A stretch of 64,000 nt of DNA from VXNE01 sp965206615 (GTDB lineage Bacteria; Pseudomonadota; Gammaproteobacteria; Pseudomonadales; Azotimanducaceae). Positions 33,445-42,018 of this stretch are shown here, piece by piece (within the stretch, counting starts at the first letter, position 1; each line of letters begins with the position of its first letter). The position numbers were made by a program, and so were the translations under genes. Under the pieces are notes generated by a model that saw only the letters and a list, made by a program, of their open reading frames with translations, had not been told where the DNA came from and did no database searches. The DNA lies in assembly GCA_965206615.1 (NCBI GenBank), contig OZ242219.1, positions 124,001 through 188,000 on the forward strand, written 5' to 3'.

Positions 33445-34293
33445 ATGCAGCGTGTGCGACCGTCTTTGGCCGGTGCGGGTCTGGGCTTGCGCCGGGGCAT
33501 GTTCGATGCGCTTGCCGAGCATCGCGACGCACTGGACCGCACCGTCGACTTCCTGGAAATCGCCCCCGAGAACTGGATTGGCATGGGTGGCCGTTTCGGC
33601 CGCGCCTTCCGCGAGTACGCCGAGCGGTTCCCGTTCGTCTGCCACGGCCTGTCCCTGTCGCTCGGCTCGCCGGCGCCTCTCGACGTGGCGTTCCTGCAGG
33701 ACGTCAAGCGGTTCCTGGACGAGCACGGCATCGACGTCTATACCGAGCACCTGAGCTACTGCAGCGACCACGGCCACCTCTACGACCTGATGCCGATCCC
33801 GTTTACGGGCGAGGCGGTGGACTACGTCGCGGCCCGCATCCGGCAGACGCAGGACGTGCTGGAACGCCGCATCGCCGTGGAAAACGTGTCCTGCTATGCG
33901 GCGCCCGGCCAGGAAATGGACGAGCTCGAATTCGTCAACGCGGTCCTCGAGGAGGCCGACTGTCGCCTCCTGCTCGACGTGAACAACATCCATGTCAACA
34001 GCGTCAACTTCGGTTACGACGCCGCGGCCTTTCTGGATGGCATCGCCGGCGACCGCACCGCGTACGTCCATGTGGCCGGACATCGCGTGGCGGCGCCTGA
34101 CCTGCGCATCGACACCCACGCTGCGGACGTCATCGACGATGTCTGGACGCTGCTCGAACGCGCGTACGAGAATTTCGGCGTGTTGCCGACCGTGCTCGAG
34201 CGCGATTTCAACTTCCCGCCCGTGCCGAAACTCCTCGGTGAAGTCGAGACGATCCGCGGCCTGCAGGATCGGGCACGGCATGCCGCGGGATGA
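33445..34293 (+). CDS. HvfB-like multinuclear non-haem iron oxidase (DUF692)
   Basis: 282 residues of the DUF692/MNIO family: AGLGLRRGMF, LEIAPENWIGMGG, CHGLSLSLGS, YTEHLSYCSD, DVNNIHVNSVNFGYD, VHVAGH and VLERDFNFP supply the conserved His, Asp, Glu and Asn ligands for a two- or three-iron centre. These enzymes modify cysteines of a partner peptide with O2. The peptide gene lies upstream and the DUF2063 partner downstream, overlapping by 14 bases. GGATAAGAG precedes the ATG. Confidence 0.92.
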   Translation: MQRVRPSLAGAGLGLRRGMFDALAEHRDALDRTVDFLEIAPENWIGMGGRFGRAFREYAERFPFVCHGLSLSLGSPAPLDVAFLQDVKRFLDEHGIDVYTEHLSYCSDHGHLYDLMPIPFTGEAVDYVAARIRQTQDVLERRIAVENVSCYAAPGQEMDELEFVNAVLEEADCRLLLDVNNIHVNSVNFGYDAAAFLDGIAGDRTAYVHVAGHRVAAPDLRIDTHAADVIDDVWTLLERAYENFGVLPTVLERDFNFPPVPKLLGEVETIRGLQDRARHAAG

Positions 34294-35137
34294 TCGCGGG
34301 CCGACGACCCCGCCCGGTGCCGCACTCCGGTTCCAGTCCGTCCAGCGCGACTTCGCGGCGTACATCCGCAACCCGGACGGCCGGGCTGTGCCCGCGGGCG
34401 TGGATCCGCGGCGGATGGATGTCTACGCCAGCCTGGTCTACCGGAACCTCGAAGGGTTCCTCTCGCGAGCGTTCCGCGTAGCGCGGGAGATCCTTGGCGA
34501 TGCGCGCTGGCACGCGATGGTCCGCGACTTCATCGACCGGCACGCGTCGCAGTCGCCGTACTTCCGGGACATCTCGACGGAGTTCCTCAACTACCTCGAG
34601 GCAGAGCGGGACGTTGCGGACGATCCGCCGTTCCTGGCCGAAATCTGTCAGTACGCGTGGGTGCGGCGTTCCCTCGACCAGGCCGACGAGGTGCTGCCGG
34701 CGGCCCCCGACGGGGCAATGTCGGACGCGGCGCTGCTCGACTCGGGTTTCGCCGTCTCGCCGCTGGCCTGGCCGCTGCGCTACCGATTTCCCGTGCATCG
34801 CATCGGCGTGGACTTCCAGCCCGTCGAAGCGCCCGCGGCGGCGACCTGGCTCATCGTCTACCGGGACCGCGGGGACCGCGTGGGGTACATGGAGTCCAAT
34901 CCGGCCACCACGCGCCTGTTGGCCCTGCTCGGGGAGGGCGGCACGGCGCGCGAGGCGCTGTCCGGGCTCGCCGGGGAACTCGGCCGGGACGCCGCGTCGC
35001 TGCTGGGGTTCGGCGCAACGGTGCTGCGACGCCTCGTGGAACAGGACATCGCGGTGCCTGTTTCTTGCGAGGGGGTACCCCCCTCGCGCTCCTCTGTTTC
35101 TGGCGAGGGGATACCCCCCTCGCGCTCCCCCGGCTGA
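34280..35137 (+). CDS. HvfC-like DUF2063 partner protein
   Basis: 285 residues of the DUF2063 family. The N-terminal domain has FQSVQRDFAAYIRNPDG and MDVYASLVYRNLEGFL, then YFRDISTEFLNYLEAE and ICQYAWVRRSLDQADE. The partner binds the precursor leader and the iron enzyme. The ATG overlaps the hvfB-like stop by 14 bases. The last 25 residues (CEGVPPSRSSVSGEGIPPSRSPG) come from two copies of a palindromic repeat, so the natural C-terminus may have been replaced by the insertion. Confidence 0.88.
   Translation: MPRDDRGPTTPPGAALRFQSVQRDFAAYIRNPDGRAVPAGVDPRRMDVYASLVYRNLEGFLSRAFRVAREILGDARWHAMVRDFIDRHASQSPYFRDISTEFLNYLEAERDVADDPPFLAEICQYAWVRRSLDQADEVLPAAPDGAMSDAALLDSGFAVSPLAWPLRYRFPVHRIGVDFQPVEAPAAATWLIVYRDRGDRVGYMESNPATTRLLALLGEGGTAREALSGLAGELGRDAASLLGFGATVLRRLVEQDIAVPVSCEGVPPSRSSVSGEGIPPSRSPG
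35059..35127. repeat. Two tandem palindromic repeats inside the hvfC-like 3' end
   Basis: Two units of about 34 bases (35059-35092 and 35094-35127), each with a GCGAGGGG...CCCCTCGC palindrome (stems at 35067-35087 and 35103-35123). They are translated in frame as the protein's C-terminus. The two copies differ at a few positions outside the stems. Confidence 0.85.
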
Positions 35138-35172
35138 GTCGCCAGGGGCTTGCGCAGGCTCGATACGGCGAT

Positions 35173-35198
35173 GTAGGGGACGCCCTTGTGGCGTCCCG
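35173..35198. repeat. CTTGT-loop hairpin, GGGACGCC variant
   Basis: GTAGGGGACGCC-CTTGT-GGCGTCCCG in the gap after the hvfC-like gene. Same loop and same leading GTAGGGG as the GGGACGGG copies, but two stem pairs differ on both arms, so pairing is kept. Nothing else is seen in 35138-35291. Confidence 0.8.
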
Positions 35199-35291
35199 TT
35201 TTCGAAATCGTGTACGTCCCTGACGGCTCTTGTTGTCCAAGCCCCAAAGGAGTAGGGTTCGCGTCCCATCGTCGCCACGCACGGAAACGAG

Positions 35292-36404
35292 ATGTCCATC
35301 GTGGTGATGGATGACGATGAGCAGACCGCTGCGTCGTTGGTCCAACGCCTCAACCAGCTCGGTTACGACGCGACTCGCGGCCGCGTTCCACAACTCGCGG
35401 CCCTCGACACGATCGAACTCTTCGTCTGCGGCTTCCACGGCGCCGCGGCGCTCGAAGCGCTGGTTCGTCCTTTCGCTTCCCGCCTGGATCGCATCCCGGC
35501 GATACTCGCCTGCGTCCGAGCGCCGACCGCCGAGGACCTCGCGGTGGCGATGGCGCTGGGCTGTACCGATGTCGTGTCCTGGCCGACCCGGAACGATGCC
35601 CTGGCCGCGGTCATCGAGCGCAACGTGCGCCGTTCGCGGGTGCGCCGCGCGAACGATCCGCGTCTCTTCCACGAACTCGGCGAACTCGAACGCGACCAGC
35701 GCGCCGGGCGCTACATCCAGATGGGCATGCTGCCGCCGAATCCGATGGCGCTGGACCACTTTCGGCTGCGCCACACGATCCACCCGTCGCTGCTGTTGTC
35801 CGGAGACTTCGTCGACTACTTCCGGATCACGGACGACCACTTCGTCTTCTACATCGCGGACGTCTCGGGCCACGGGGCTTCCTCGGCCTTCGTCACGGTC
35901 ATCCTGAAGAACTTCTCCCGTCGGCTGCGGCGCGAGTATCGCGCCAGCATGCTGAAGGCGCCGGGGGAGATCCTCGTCGCGCTGAACCGGGAGATCCTCG
36001 ACAACCGCATCGACAAGCATGTGGCCATGTTTCTGGGCGTGGTGGACATGCGCACCAACGAACTCCGCTACGCCAATGCCGGGCACTTCCCGCACGCGAT
36101 CCAGGTCCGGGACGGGCAGGCGCACCTGCTCGAACTGACCGGCAAGCCCGTGGGTCTATTCGAGCAGGTCTCCTACCAGTCCGCGGCGATGGACCTGGCC
36201 GAGGGAGACAACCTGGTGCTGCTCTCCGATGGCGTTCTCGAGGTCATGCCGGAGGCCGGTCTCGCGCGCAAGGAGCATCGTCTGCAGGAAGTGGCCGTCG
36301 AGTGCCACGCGGACATCGACCGTCTGTGGTCGGCCCTCGGTGTGGACACCGGGATTGCCGGTCCGGACGACATGACCTGTCTCATGGTCGCTTGCGGGGC
36401 TTGA
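35292..36404 (+). CDS. PP2C-type serine phosphatase with degenerate receiver domain
   Basis: 370 residues. The N-terminal 115 residues look like a response-regulator receiver (MSIVVMDDDEQT, later SWPTRNDALAAVIERNV), but the phospho-acceptor aspartate is missing (ELFVCGFHG where family members have LLD-MMP). The C-terminal SpoIIE/RsbU-type PP2C domain has GDFVDYF, YIADVSGHGASSAF, NAGHFPH, LLSDGVLE and DDMTCLMV. It probably dephosphorylates the STAS anti-anti-sigma protein encoded 1 base downstream. The pair resembles HsbR-HsbA of Pseudomonas. What controls it without a phosphorylatable receiver is unclear. Confidence 0.9.
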   Translation: MSIVVMDDDEQTAASLVQRLNQLGYDATRGRVPQLAALDTIELFVCGFHGAAALEALVRPFASRLDRIPAILACVRAPTAEDLAVAMALGCTDVVSWPTRNDALAAVIERNVRRSRVRRANDPRLFHELGELERDQRAGRYIQMGMLPPNPMALDHFRLRHTIHPSLLLSGDFVDYFRITDDHFVFYIADVSGHGASSAFVTVILKNFSRRLRREYRASMLKAPGEILVALNREILDNRIDKHVAMFLGVVDMRTNELRYANAGHFPHAIQVRDGQAHLLELTGKPVGLFEQVSYQSAAMDLAEGDNLVLLSDGVLEVMPEAGLARKEHRLQEVAVECHADIDRLWSALGVDTGIAGPDDMTCLMVACGA

Positions 36405-36405
36405 G

Positions 36406-36897
36406 GTGTCCGGACGTATCCTGGTCGCCAACTGCGACGGCATGTACCTGATGAAGCTCGTCGGCGACGTGCGGGTCACCCTGTGCGCGGCGGTGGACGA
36501 CTTCCTCTCCGAGATGTACCGCGACGAGAACTTCAAGTCGGTCGTGGTCGATCTGACCCGCACGGACGGCATCGACAGCACGTCCCTGGGCGTGCTGGCC
36601 AAGCTCTCCATCGCGGCCCGCGAGCAGTTCGGCTTCAGTCCCACCCTCGTTTCGACGAACTACGACATCACCCGCCTGCTCTTCACGATGGGGTTCGAGG
36701 ACGTCTTCCACATCGTCGAACAGCCCCTCGAGGACGAGGAGCAACTCGGCGAATTGCCGCACGCGGAGGCGACGCCGGAGGATCTCCGGCGGCGCGTCAT
36801 CGACGCCCACAAGGCGCTGATGGGACTGAACGACTCCAACGCGGCCACGTTCCGGGATCTCGTCGCTACCCTCGAGGCGGCCGAGTCGACGCGCTGA
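36406..36897 (+). CDS. STAS-domain anti-anti-sigma factor
   Basis: 163 residues. The STAS domain (about 1-105) carries the phospho-serine region DGIDSTSLGVLAKLS. A helical extension of about 55 residues follows and is not usual in simple SpoIIAA-like proteins. The GTG start lies one base after the phosphatase stop, so translation is coupled. Its state of phosphorylation would be set by the phosphatase and by an anti-sigma kinase not encoded here. Confidence 0.9.
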   Translation: MSGRILVANCDGMYLMKLVGDVRVTLCAAVDDFLSEMYRDENFKSVVVDLTRTDGIDSTSLGVLAKLSIAAREQFGFSPTLVSTNYDITRLLFTMGFEDVFHIVEQPLEDEEQLGELPHAEATPEDLRRRVIDAHKALMGLNDSNAATFRDLVATLEAAESTR

Positions 36898-36922
36898 CTG
36901 TGCGCGACGCTGTGTGGCGGGG

Positions 36923-37963
36923 TCAGGCCGCCCGGCGGCACGCGACGAGGTTCGCCGCGGCTTCGAGGACTTCCATGCCGGCGCCGCGCGTCCCGGCCCG
37001 TTCGGACAGGTGGCGGCGCCACGCCCGCGCGCCGGGCGCGCCGTTGAACAACCCGAGCAGGTGCCGGGCGATGTCGTGCAGCCGCGTTCCGTCCTGTTCG
37101 AGCGCCCGCGCGACGTAGTCGTCCAGATACCGGGCGAGGACCTCCCGGGGGCCGCCGGGCATGGGTGTACCGAACAGGCGGTGTTCGAGTTCCGCCAGCC
37201 AGAAGGGGTTCCGGTAGGCGCCGCGGCCGAGCATCACGCCGTCGGCCCAACGCAGTTCTGCGATCGCGCCGGCGGTGTCCCGAATGCCGCCGTTCAGCAC
37301 GATCGCGAGATCCGGAAACTCACGCTTGAGACGCAGCACCCGGCCGTAGTCGAGCGGCGGGATCGTGCGGTTCTGTGCGGGAGAGAGACCGTTCAACGCG
37401 GCGATACGGGCGTGCACGATGAAGGTGTGGACGCCGGCGTCGGCGCAGCTGCCGACGAAGTCCCGCAGGAACGGATAGTCGTCGTGACCGTCGACGCCCA
37501 GCCGGCACTTGACCGTGACCGGGACCGCGCCGGCGTCGCGCATGGCGGCAAGACACGCCGCAACGCGGGTCGGGTCGAGCATCAGACAGGCGCCGAACGC
37601 GCCGCGTTGCACGCGCGGCGAGGGGCAGCCGACGTTGAGGTTCACCTCGTCGAAATCGTGCTCCGCCGCCAGCGCCGCGCAGTGGGCCAGCGCGCGCGGC
37701 TCGGATCCGCCGAGCTGCAGTGCCACGGGGTGCTCCATGGCGTCGCAGGCGAGCAGGCGGTCCCCCGGACCGTGCAGGAGCGCGTCCGTCGACACCATCT
37801 CCGTGTACAGGCGGGCGTGTGGCGCGAGGACACGGTGGAACGCACGGCAGTGCCGGTCGGTCCAGGCCATCATCGGCGCGACGCACAGCGTGTGTGTCCC
37901 TCGCTCCCTCCCTCGCTCCCTCTGGCGGTTGTTCCAAGGGAACTCTATTGATTTTTTCTCCAT
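36923..37963 (-). CDS. dusA: tRNA-dihydrouridine(20/20a) synthase DusA
   Basis: 346 residues. APMMAWTDRHCRAFHR, EVNLNVGCPS with catalytic Cys113, VTVKCRLGVD, HARIAALNGLSPAQNR, IPPLDY and LNGGIRD match DusA and not DusB or DusC. FMN-dependent reduction of uridines 20/20a in the tRNA D-loop. The start region encodes RQRERGRERG from tandem CCTCGCTC units. It is divergent from lpxC. Confidence 0.93.
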   Translation of the reverse strand: MEKKSIEFPWNNRQRERGRERGTHTLCVAPMMAWTDRHCRAFHRVLAPHARLYTEMVSTDALLHGPGDRLLACDAMEHPVALQLGGSEPRALAHCAALAAEHDFDEVNLNVGCPSPRVQRGAFGACLMLDPTRVAACLAAMRDAGAVPVTVKCRLGVDGHDDYPFLRDFVGSCADAGVHTFIVHARIAALNGLSPAQNRTIPPLDYGRVLRLKREFPDLAIVLNGGIRDTAGAIAELRWADGVMLGRGAYRNPFWLAELEHRLFGTPMPGGPREVLARYLDDYVARALEQDGTRLHDIARHLLGLFNGAPGARAWRRHLSERAGTRGAGMEVLEAAANLVACRRAA

Positions 37964-37969
37964 TATTTC

Positions 37970-37998
37970 TTCATTTTGGGGCCGGGCGTGTGTATGAT
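37970..37998 (+). promoter_or_regulatory. Candidate promoter of lpxC
   Basis: TTCATT (37970-37975), a 17-base spacer and TATGAT (37993-37998, 5 of 6 matches). This would start transcription near 38005, 47 bases before lpxC. The -35 box is weak. Confidence 0.4.
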
Positions 37999-38051
37999 CT
38001 CCGTTCCCGCACCGGATATGAACCGATCCAGCGCATTAGCGAGCAATACAG

Positions 38052-38966
38052 ATGCTGTGTCAAAGGACTATTCGTGCCCCTGTCTACGCCATCAGTGTCG
38101 GTGTGCACACGGGCAAGAAAGTCGCCATGACGCTGCGTCCGGCTCCCGCGGACATGGGAATCCGGTTCGTTCGAACGGACGTCGGTCGCACCGTACGCGC
38201 CCTTGCGCAGAATGTCTCGGACACGACGCTGTCGACGAGCATCGTCGAGAACGGCGTGCAGGTCGCCACCGTCGAGCACCTGATGTCGGCCCTGTGGGGT
38301 CTCGGCATCGACAACCTCGTGGTGGAACTCTCCGGCGAGGAGGTCCCGATCATGGACGGCAGCGCCGCGCCGTTCGTCCAGTTGATCGAGGGCATCGGCA
38401 TCGAGGAGTTGCCGGCGCCGCGCCAATTCGTCCGCATCATCCGTGAGATCGAGGTTTCGCAGGGCGGCGCGACAGCCGCGCTACGGCCCTACGACGGTTT
38501 CCGCGCCGCCTACACGTTTGTCGCGGACCATCCCGTATACAACCGCTATCCGAAGCGTATCGAAGTCGACTTCGGTCGCACGTCCTACGTCGCCGACGTC
38601 AGCCGGGCCCGCAGCTTCGGCCTGGTGGACGAACTGGAGCAGGCCCAGGCGATCAACCGTTGCCTCGGGTCGAGCCTCGACAATGCCATCGGCATCGACG
38701 ACTCCAGCATCCTCAATGAAGAGGGCCTGCGCTACCAGGACGAGTTCGTCAAGCACAAGCTGCTCGATGCCATCGGCGATCTGTATCTCCTCGGCAAGCC
38801 CGTCATCGGCGCCTTCGAGGGCTATATGTCCGGCCACGCGCTCAACAACAAGCTCGCGCGGGCGCTGCTGCGCTGCGACGATGCGTGGGAGGTCCTGACC
38901 GCGGTCGATGGCGAGATTCCCCAGACGGCGCTCGGCACGTCGGCGCACGCCGGCGTCGCGCTCTGA
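38052..38966 (+). CDS. lpxC: UDP-3-O-acyl-N-acetylglucosamine deacetylase
   Basis: 304 residues. MLCQRTIRAPVYAISVGVHT and KKVAMTLRPAP match the LpxC N-terminus. Zinc ligands His76 (VEHLMSA), His235 and Asp239 (KHKLLDAIGD) and the base-region His262 (SGHALNN) are present. It makes the committed step of lipid A synthesis, which confirms a Gram-negative host. Here it is not next to ftsZ as in E. coli, but stands between dusA and gltX. Confidence 0.97.
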   Translation: MLCQRTIRAPVYAISVGVHTGKKVAMTLRPAPADMGIRFVRTDVGRTVRALAQNVSDTTLSTSIVENGVQVATVEHLMSALWGLGIDNLVVELSGEEVPIMDGSAAPFVQLIEGIGIEELPAPRQFVRIIREIEVSQGGATAALRPYDGFRAAYTFVADHPVYNRYPKRIEVDFGRTSYVADVSRARSFGLVDELEQAQAINRCLGSSLDNAIGIDDSSILNEEGLRYQDEFVKHKLLDAIGDLYLLGKPVIGAFEGYMSGHALNNKLARALLRCDDAWEVLTAVDGEIPQTALGTSAHAGVAL

Positions 38967-39076
38967 GTCAGCCGCACCCGCGGCCGCCGGTCGCGTACTT
39001 CCTGAAACCGCGCGGGGCCCTTGCGTGGGGCGCCGATGGACTATGATGCCGTCCCGAAGCTCTGCCTGAATCCGGT

Positions 39077-40609
39077 ATGACCGTTCGCACCCGGGTCGCG
39101 CCGTCGCCCACCGGCGATCCCCATGTCGGCACGGCCTATGTCGCCCTGTTCAACCTGGCCTTCGCGCGCCGTCACCAGGGTGCGTTCGTGCTGCGCATCG
39201 AGGACACCGATCGCGCACGGTCCACGCCCGAGTCCGAGGCGGCGATCGTCGACGCGCTGCGCTGGGCCGGGCTCGAGTGGGACGAGGGTCCGGACAAGGG
39301 CGGCGCGTACGGTCCGTATCGCCAGAGCGAGCGGGTCGCGCTGTACCGCGAACACGCGGACAGGCTGGTGGCCGAGGGCAACGCCTTCCCCTGCTTCTGC
39401 AGTCCCGAGCGCCTCGATGGCCGGCGGCGCGAGCAGCGCGCCGGCGGCGAGAACCCCGGCTATGACGGACACTGCCTGACCCTGGACGCGGCGGATGCCC
39501 GACGCCGCATCGACGCGGGCGAACGGTACGTCATCCGGCTGCGCGTCCCGGGCGAAGGGACATGCCGGGTGGTGGACCGACTGCGGGGTACTGTGGAAAT
39601 CCCCTGGGCCCAGGTCGACATGCAGGTGTTGCTGAAGAGTGACGGCTTCCCCACCTACCACCTGGCCGTCGTGGTCGACGATCACCTGATGGCCATTACC
39701 CACGTGCTGCGCGGCGAGGAGTGGATCGGTTCGATGCCCAAGCATCAATTGCTGTACCGATACCTGGGCTGGGAGATGCCGGAGCACACGCACCTGCCGC
39801 TGCTGCGCAACCCGGACCGCAGCAAGCTGTCGAAACGACGCAACCCCACGAGCCTCAATTACTTTCGCGAGGTGGGCTACCTGCCGGAAGCGCTGCGCAA
39901 CTACCTGGGGCTCATGGGCTGGTCGATGCCAGACGAGCGGGAGATCTTCTCGTTCGAGGAGATGGTGGAGGCGTTCGAAGTCGATCGGGTCGGGACGAGC
40001 GGACCGGTCTTCGACTTCGAGAAGCTGAACTGGCTCAACGGCCAGTACATCCGCAACCTGTCCGCCGATGCCTTCGCGGACCGGGTCGCCGACTGGGCCC
40101 TCGGCCGGGAGAACCTCAAGCGCCTGGTGCCGCTCGTGCAGTCCCGGACCGAACGCTTCATCGACCTGGCGCCCCAGGTCGACTACCTGATCGGCGAGCG
40201 CGCGCGCCTGACGGCGGAGGCGTTCGCGCACAAGACGCTGAGCGATGCCGACTGCCGGCACGTCCTCCATCACGTGCTGCGCGCGCTGGACGAGATGCCG
40301 CGCCTGACGGCCGATGCGCTCCTCGCGCGCTGCAGGGGGCTGGCGACGGCGATGGACCTGAAGATCCGCGACTTCCTGTTTCCGCTCTTCGTGGCGGTCT
40401 CCGGGCGTGCCGTGGCCCTGCCGCTGTTCGACTCGGTGGCCTTCCTGGGACGCGACCTGACGCGCGCCCGTATCCGGTCCGCCCTGACGGCGCTGGGCGG
40501 GTTGTCGAAGAAGGAAGCCAAACGCCTCGACAAGGCGTTCGAGGCCATGCCGGGGAGCGGGCGCGCCGGAAACCCCGGCGAATTGACAGTTTCCGGGGAC
40601 CGCACGTAA
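39077..40609 (+). CDS. gltX: Glutamyl-tRNA synthetase
   Basis: 510 residues. The HIGH signature reads PSPTGDPHVGTA (about 9-20) and the KMSKS loop KLSKR (about 247-251). FVLRIEDTDRARS and the C-terminal anticodon-binding domain are typical. It charges tRNA-Glu. A TATGAT box at 39042-39047 may be its -10 element. Only one GltX type is seen; nothing suggests a truncated Glu-Q synthetase. Confidence 0.96.
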   Translation: MTVRTRVAPSPTGDPHVGTAYVALFNLAFARRHQGAFVLRIEDTDRARSTPESEAAIVDALRWAGLEWDEGPDKGGAYGPYRQSERVALYREHADRLVAEGNAFPCFCSPERLDGRRREQRAGGENPGYDGHCLTLDAADARRRIDAGERYVIRLRVPGEGTCRVVDRLRGTVEIPWAQVDMQVLLKSDGFPTYHLAVVVDDHLMAITHVLRGEEWIGSMPKHQLLYRYLGWEMPEHTHLPLLRNPDRSKLSKRRNPTSLNYFREVGYLPEALRNYLGLMGWSMPDEREIFSFEEMVEAFEVDRVGTSGPVFDFEKLNWLNGQYIRNLSADAFADRVADWALGRENLKRLVPLVQSRTERFIDLAPQVDYLIGERARLTAEAFAHKTLSDADCRHVLHHVLRALDEMPRLTADALLARCRGLATAMDLKIRDFLFPLFVAVSGRAVALPLFDSVAFLGRDLTRARIRSALTALGGLSKKEAKRLDKAFEAMPGSGRAGNPGELTVSGDRT

Positions 40610-40711
40610 GATGCGCGCCCGTCTCCCGGATCGGGGAACAGGGTGATGTCGGGGTGGGCTCGGTACCGCCTCGCCCTGCAACCGCCTGTGCCGGGAGGAC
40701 ACCGTTATCGT

Positions 40712-40787
40712 GGGGCCATAGCTCAGCTGGGAGAGCGCGACAATGGCATTGTTGAGGTCGGCGGTTCGATCCCGCCTGGCTCCACCA
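40712..40787 (+). tRNA. tRNA-Ala (GGC)
   Basis: Cloverleaf: acceptor GGGGCCA/UGGCUCC with the G3-U70 pair that identifies alanine tRNAs, D-arm AGCUCAGCUGGGAGAGC, anticodon stem CGACA/UGUUG with loop AUGGCAU (anticodon GGC), T-arm GGCGGUUCGAUCCCGCC, discriminator A and encoded CCA. It follows gltX by about 100 bases. Confidence 0.96.
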
Positions 40788-40983
40788 ACACTCCTGCCGG
40801 GCACGGACGCCCGGTTCGCGGCGCGGGAACCGGGTCCATGACGGGCGCGGGTCCTCTCGGACGCCGGCAGTGTTGTCCGGCGGCCTGAGCCGCGCACGCA
40901 ATCAGGGAAATACTGCGACCGGCGGGCCGCGACGATGGGCCCGGTGACGCCCGGACCGGGTCGACGGACGGCCCCCGTGCACC

Positions 40984-41862
40984 ATGGATGACCGAACGCC
41001 GGATCATCCCGTCAAGGGACTCGAGTGCCTGCAGTGGGCGTACCGGGAGGCGCTCGAGTGGCGGCTGATCGGCGCCTCGCTGGGCCTCCTCCTCGGCTTC
41101 GCGACCCTGTTTGCGCTGGTCGGCCACGTGGGTTTCGAGAACCGCCTCATCCCCGTCGAGCGCATCGGGTACTGGACCGTGGCCGCCCTGATCTGCTGGC
41201 CGCTCTGCCATGCGCTCGGCGCCGCCATACTGTATGTGATGCGCTTGCACCCGCCGGGTGTGATAGCGCTCGCGGCCGGCGCGGGAACGCTTTTCTTCAC
41301 CCTGCCGTGCACCGGCGTGGCGCACGTGGTCTACGGGTTGTTCGACCCGGTGGAAGCCAGCCAGTTCACCCTCCTGCAGACCTACCTCGATGTCCTGCTC
41401 ATGGCGTTGGCGTGCAGTGCGCTGATCCACTACTTGGCCTGTCAGCGCGTGGAAGTCCGGTACGCCTCGGCCGGAAGTGCCGGCGCCCCCGAACGCGACG
41501 TGGCCGACGGGGACCCGCAGCCGGCCGGGGTGGCGGCTCGGCGGGATGGCGGCTTCTTCGAGCGCGTGCCGCGCCGGCTCGGCAGGGATGTCGTGTACCT
41601 GAGCGTCTCCGGCCACTACCTCGATGTCGTCACGACGGCGGGATCCTGCCTCGTCCTGATGCGCCTGTCGGATGCCGTCGCCGCCCTCGGGGACCTCGGG
41701 ATGCAGGTGCACCGTTCCTATTGGGTGGCCCATCGCCACGTCACCGGCGTGAAGCGGCGCGGCGGACGGACGGTGGTGCGGGTCACCGGTCCTCATGAAC
41801 TGCCGGTCAGCCGGAGTCATGTGGCGACCTTGCGCCAGTCGGTCCGTTCCCGGGAGACCTGA
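40984..41862 (+). CDS. Membrane-anchored LytTR transcription regulator, copy 1
   Basis: 292 residues. Four membrane segments (about 29-48, 61-85, 91-112, 131-153) are followed by a linker and a C-terminal LytTR DNA-binding domain (about 190-290; RRLGRDVVYLSVSGHYLDVVT, DAVAALGDLGMQVHRSYWVA, ELPVSRSHVATLR). It lacks a receiver domain, so it probably senses at the membrane and acts directly on DNA. Two paralogues follow in the same orientation. Targets and signal unknown. Confidence 0.9.
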   Translation: MDDRTPDHPVKGLECLQWAYREALEWRLIGASLGLLLGFATLFALVGHVGFENRLIPVERIGYWTVAALICWPLCHALGAAILYVMRLHPPGVIALAAGAGTLFFTLPCTGVAHVVYGLFDPVEASQFTLLQTYLDVLLMALACSALIHYLACQRVEVRYASAGSAGAPERDVADGDPQPAGVAARRDGGFFERVPRRLGRDVVYLSVSGHYLDVVTTAGSCLVLMRLSDAVAALGDLGMQVHRSYWVAHRHVTGVKRRGGRTVVRVTGPHELPVSRSHVATLRQSVRSRET

Positions 41863-42018
41863 GCGCGTCCTGACGGGTGCGTAGCAGTGCCGCCGGAGTG
41901 GACCGCTGCACCGGTGGGGCGTCCCTCAAGGCGCACGGCTCGGTGCCGTGGTATCGTCAGCGGGCGTGGCAGCAGCGACGAACCGGGACATTGATTGGGG
42001 CACCCCGGAAGATGACGC

